A DNA stretch of 7,032 bases from Flammeovirgaceae bacterium UBA4659 (GTDB lineage: Bacteria; Bacteroidota; Bacteroidia; Cytophagales; Cyclobacteriaceae): the NCBI GenBank assembly GCA_002405445.1, contig DHLV01000282.1, positions 80,963 to 87,994 of the forward strand, written 5' to 3'. Under the pieces are notes generated by a model, which worked only from the letters and a program-made list of their open reading frames with translations, searched no databases and was not told where the DNA came from. Shown in pieces: positions 5,850 to 7,032 of this stretch (positions are counted from its first letter, which is position 1; every line of letters starts with the position of its first letter). Made by a program: the position numbers and the translations under genes.

Positions 5850-6614
5850 ATGAAGCACCTGTCCCTCGCCCTTTTCTTTTTTTTAGTTTCTATGTCGTGT
5901 GATGGCTGGGGTGTAACCGGCCACCGTGCCACCGGCCTGATAGCCGAGCGTTATTTAAACAGCAAGGCAAAAAAGAAGATCAAACAGTTGCTGGGGCAAC
6001 GATCGTTGGCGATGGTGAGCACGTGGATGGATGAGATCCGTTCTGATTCTACGTACCATTACACCGCTGATTGGCACTGGGTAACCATTGAAACCGGCAA
6101 GACTTATGATGAGTCGCCCAAAAACCCGAATGGCGATGTGATCATGACGCTCGAGCGTTTGATCCGCGAACTGCAGTTGGGCAAGCTGGACAAAGAAAAG
6201 CAAGCTGAATACCTGAAGATGATCGTGCACTTGGTGGGTGACATTCACCAACCTTTGCATGTAGGTTGTTGTGACGACCGCGGGGGCAACAGCGTGCGTG
6301 TAAAGTGGGCGCGCAGCGACACAAACCTGCACAGCGTGTGGGACAGCAACATGATTGACGAGACCAAACTGAGTTACACCGAACTGGCCGATGCACTGGG
6401 CCAACCCGACAAGGCTACTGTTGCGGCATGGCAAAAATCGAGTGTGCGTGATTGGGCCAACGAGTCGATGGGTTATCGCAAGCAGGTGTATGCCATAGGC
6501 AATGGAAATCTGGGGTATCAATACTCGTTTAAAAATCTGGCCATTGTTGAGCACCGGCTTTTGCAGGCGGGCATCCGCCTGGCAGGTATTTTGAACCAAG
6601 TGTTTGGAAAGTAG
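5850..6614 (+). CDS. Secreted S1/P1-type zinc nuclease
   Basis: An exported single-strand-specific nuclease that cleaves RNA and single-stranded DNA to 5'-nucleotides (it may also act as a 3'-nucleotidase), in the periplasm or outside the cell. All nine ligands of the trinuclear zinc cluster are present with P1-like spacing: W20, H25, D61, H76, H127, D131, H137, H161 and D165 (in WGVTGHR, TWMDE, DWHWV, HLVGDIHQPLH and HSVWD). The ATG at 5850 gives 254 residues with a short signal peptide (MKHLSLALFFFLVSMSC). The frame extends to a TTG at 5799 and an ATG at 5802, but that extension would put polar, cysteine-rich residues before the signal. In this family the amino group of the first mature residue, the tryptophan, binds zinc, so cleavage is expected just before W20, after Asp-Gly. 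Cys17 makes a lipoprotein conceivable but the lipobox is poor. The gene is monocistronic and divergent from the DUF155 gene. Confidence 0.95.
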   Translation: MKHLSLALFFFLVSMSCDGWGVTGHRATGLIAERYLNSKAKKKIKQLLGQRSLAMVSTWMDEIRSDSTYHYTADWHWVTIETGKTYDESPKNPNGDVIMTLERLIRELQLGKLDKEKQAEYLKMIVHLVGDIHQPLHVGCCDDRGGNSVRVKWARSDTNLHSVWDSNMIDETKLSYTELADALGQPDKATVAAWQKSSVRDWANESMGYRKQVYAIGNGNLGYQYSFKNLAIVEHRLLQAGIRLAGILNQVFGK

Positions 6615-6729
6615 TTTTAGGCCGGGTAGAATTGTAACGGTTTGCAGATCTGCGATGTGGCTAACTTCGTAGCGGTGTTTCCATTTTACCTCAAATGTTT
6701 TTTAGAAGCAGAATCTACATAAAGTGGTG

Positions 6730-6775
6730 CGAGAGCCTCCCTTCGCCAGCGCACGCCAGTGGGGCGGGCTTCTCG
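6730..6775. repeat. Imperfect GC-rich hairpin with internal direct repeat
   Basis: CGAGA (6730-6734) pairs with TCTCG (6771-6775), and GCC (6735-6737) with GGC (6767-6769) across a bulged T. Further C-G and G-U pairs follow toward the loop. Inside, CGCCAG occurs twice, 10 nt apart (6744-6749 and 6754-6759). No T-run follows. It resembles REP-like intergenic repeats, but copy number cannot be judged from one window. Confidence 0.45.
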
Positions 6776-6882
6776 ATTGAGCAAACCATAACGCTACAAA
6801 CCCCCACTCACCTCAATTAAAATTCCATGGAGGGAAAATATCGAAGCCTCAGGTCAACACAGGCTTACAACGCTTATTGCAA

Positions 6883-6900
6883 ATGTGCTGTTATGTGCTG
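6883..6900. repeat. Short direct repeat ATGTGCTG x2
   Basis: ATGTGCTG occurs at 6883-6890 and again at 6893-6900 with a 10-nt period. It lies 17 nt beyond the stop codon of the partial minus-strand gene, next to an AACGCTTATTGC stretch. On the minus strand the order is gene, repeat, then GCGTTGTAAGCC. This is loosely like the recombination sites at the ends of gene cassettes, but the attC core sequences do not match exactly. Confidence 0.4.
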
Positions 6901-6917
6901 CTTTTTTTAGCGTCAGT

Positions 6918-7031
6918 TTATTTATTAAAATCTATATATTCAGTGTCTTCTTTGTCACTTTCAAAACATAGATTTACTGTGCGACCAATAGCAATTGTAC
7001 GATGAATGATGCCCGATTTTACGCAATATGT
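6918..7031 (-). CDS. C-terminal end of an unidentified protein (runs off the right edge)
   Basis: The minus-strand frame is open from the window edge to TAA at 6918-6920, giving 37 residues. It begins TYCVKSGIIHRTIAIGRTVN and ends KEDTEYIDFNK. The alternating hydrophobic pattern, the acidic C-terminus and a stop placed just before non-coding-looking repeat DNA suggest a true gene end. Base composition over 6901-7032 is about 31% GC by my count, clearly below the rest of the window, which suggests a gene acquired from elsewhere. I cannot assign a family from this fragment, and the start lies outside the window. Confidence 0.5.
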   Translation of the reverse strand, partial: TYCVKSGIIHRTIAIGRTVNLCFESDKEDTEYIDFNK

Positions 7032-7032
7032 T

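Larger units (their letters stand above)
6615..6917. other. Gene-free region between the nuclease and the right-edge gene
   Basis: About 300 nt contain no supported ORF. It starts with a 10-bp palindrome GCAGATCTGC (6644-6653) and has no clear terminator for the nuclease. A GC-rich imperfect hairpin (6730-6775) and a repeat-bearing stretch (6841-6905) follow. Composition changes from balanced to AT-rich toward the right. Confidence 0.6.

Noticed and set aside
5955..6599. 214-codon open frame on the minus strand
   Set aside because: It lies fully antisense to the nuclease gene, whose nine zinc ligands are all present. The antisense product has no recognisable domain and is a codon-bias shadow.
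6841..6905. True integron attC site
   Set aside because: The core boxes RYYYAAC and GTTRRRY are not matched exactly, and no integrase gene is visible. It is kept only as a loose resemblance.
1..7032. CRISPR array, tRNA, rRNA, transposase or prophage genes
   Set aside because: No regularly spaced repeats, cloverleaf-type segments, rRNA-like sequence or recombinase motifs were seen on either strand.

Overview
The window looks like chromosomal DNA from a member of the Bacteroidota, possibly of the Cytophagales type. The reasons are moderate GC content, a lack of Shine-Dalgarno sequences before the starts, TAnnTTTG-like -7 promoter elements, and the gene content: a short single-RRM protein, a biotin carboxylase and methylmalonyl-CoA epimerase of bacterial type, and a secreted S1/P1 nuclease. 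I cannot name the species from this sequence. Most of it reads as an ordinary housekeeping and accessory chromosome region. I see no insertion sequence, CRISPR array, tRNA or rRNA.

Layout from left to right: the 3' third of accC (+) ends at a strong intrinsic terminator (496-530). A convergent methylmalonyl-CoA epimerase gene, mce, follows (-, 596-997). A gene-free gap of about 310 nt with two dyads leads to a small RNA-recognition-motif gene (+, 1308-1571), which has its own very clean terminator (1598-1625). A second, mostly gene-free gap contains a possible 53-codon ORF (1829-1990) ending one base before an SLC13/DASS-family transporter gene (+, 1992-3458). Facing the transporter are two minus-strand genes: a GCS2-family carboxylate-amine ligase (3647-4888) and, upstream of it, a DUF155/RMD1-like membrane protein (4968-5756). 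Divergent from these is a zinc-dependent S1/P1 nuclease with an export signal (+, 5850-6614). The last 400 nt are mostly non-coding. They hold an imperfect hairpin (6730-6775), a short tandem repeat (6883-6900) and, running off the right edge, the AT-rich 3' end of an unidentified minus-strand gene (6918-7031).

Functional links are loose. AccC (malonyl-CoA formation) and Mce (methylmalonyl-CoA to succinyl-CoA) both belong to acyl-CoA carboxylation and propionate metabolism, and the DASS transporter probably imports dicarboxylates or similar anions. These genes lie in separate or opposing transcription units, so a shared pathway is inference. The ligase and the DUF155 protein could form a two-gene operon. 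The most unusual parts are the right-hand end, where an AT-rich gene fragment and repeat-bearing DNA look like an accessory or cassette-like junction, and the candidate small ORF with a palindrome just before the transporter.
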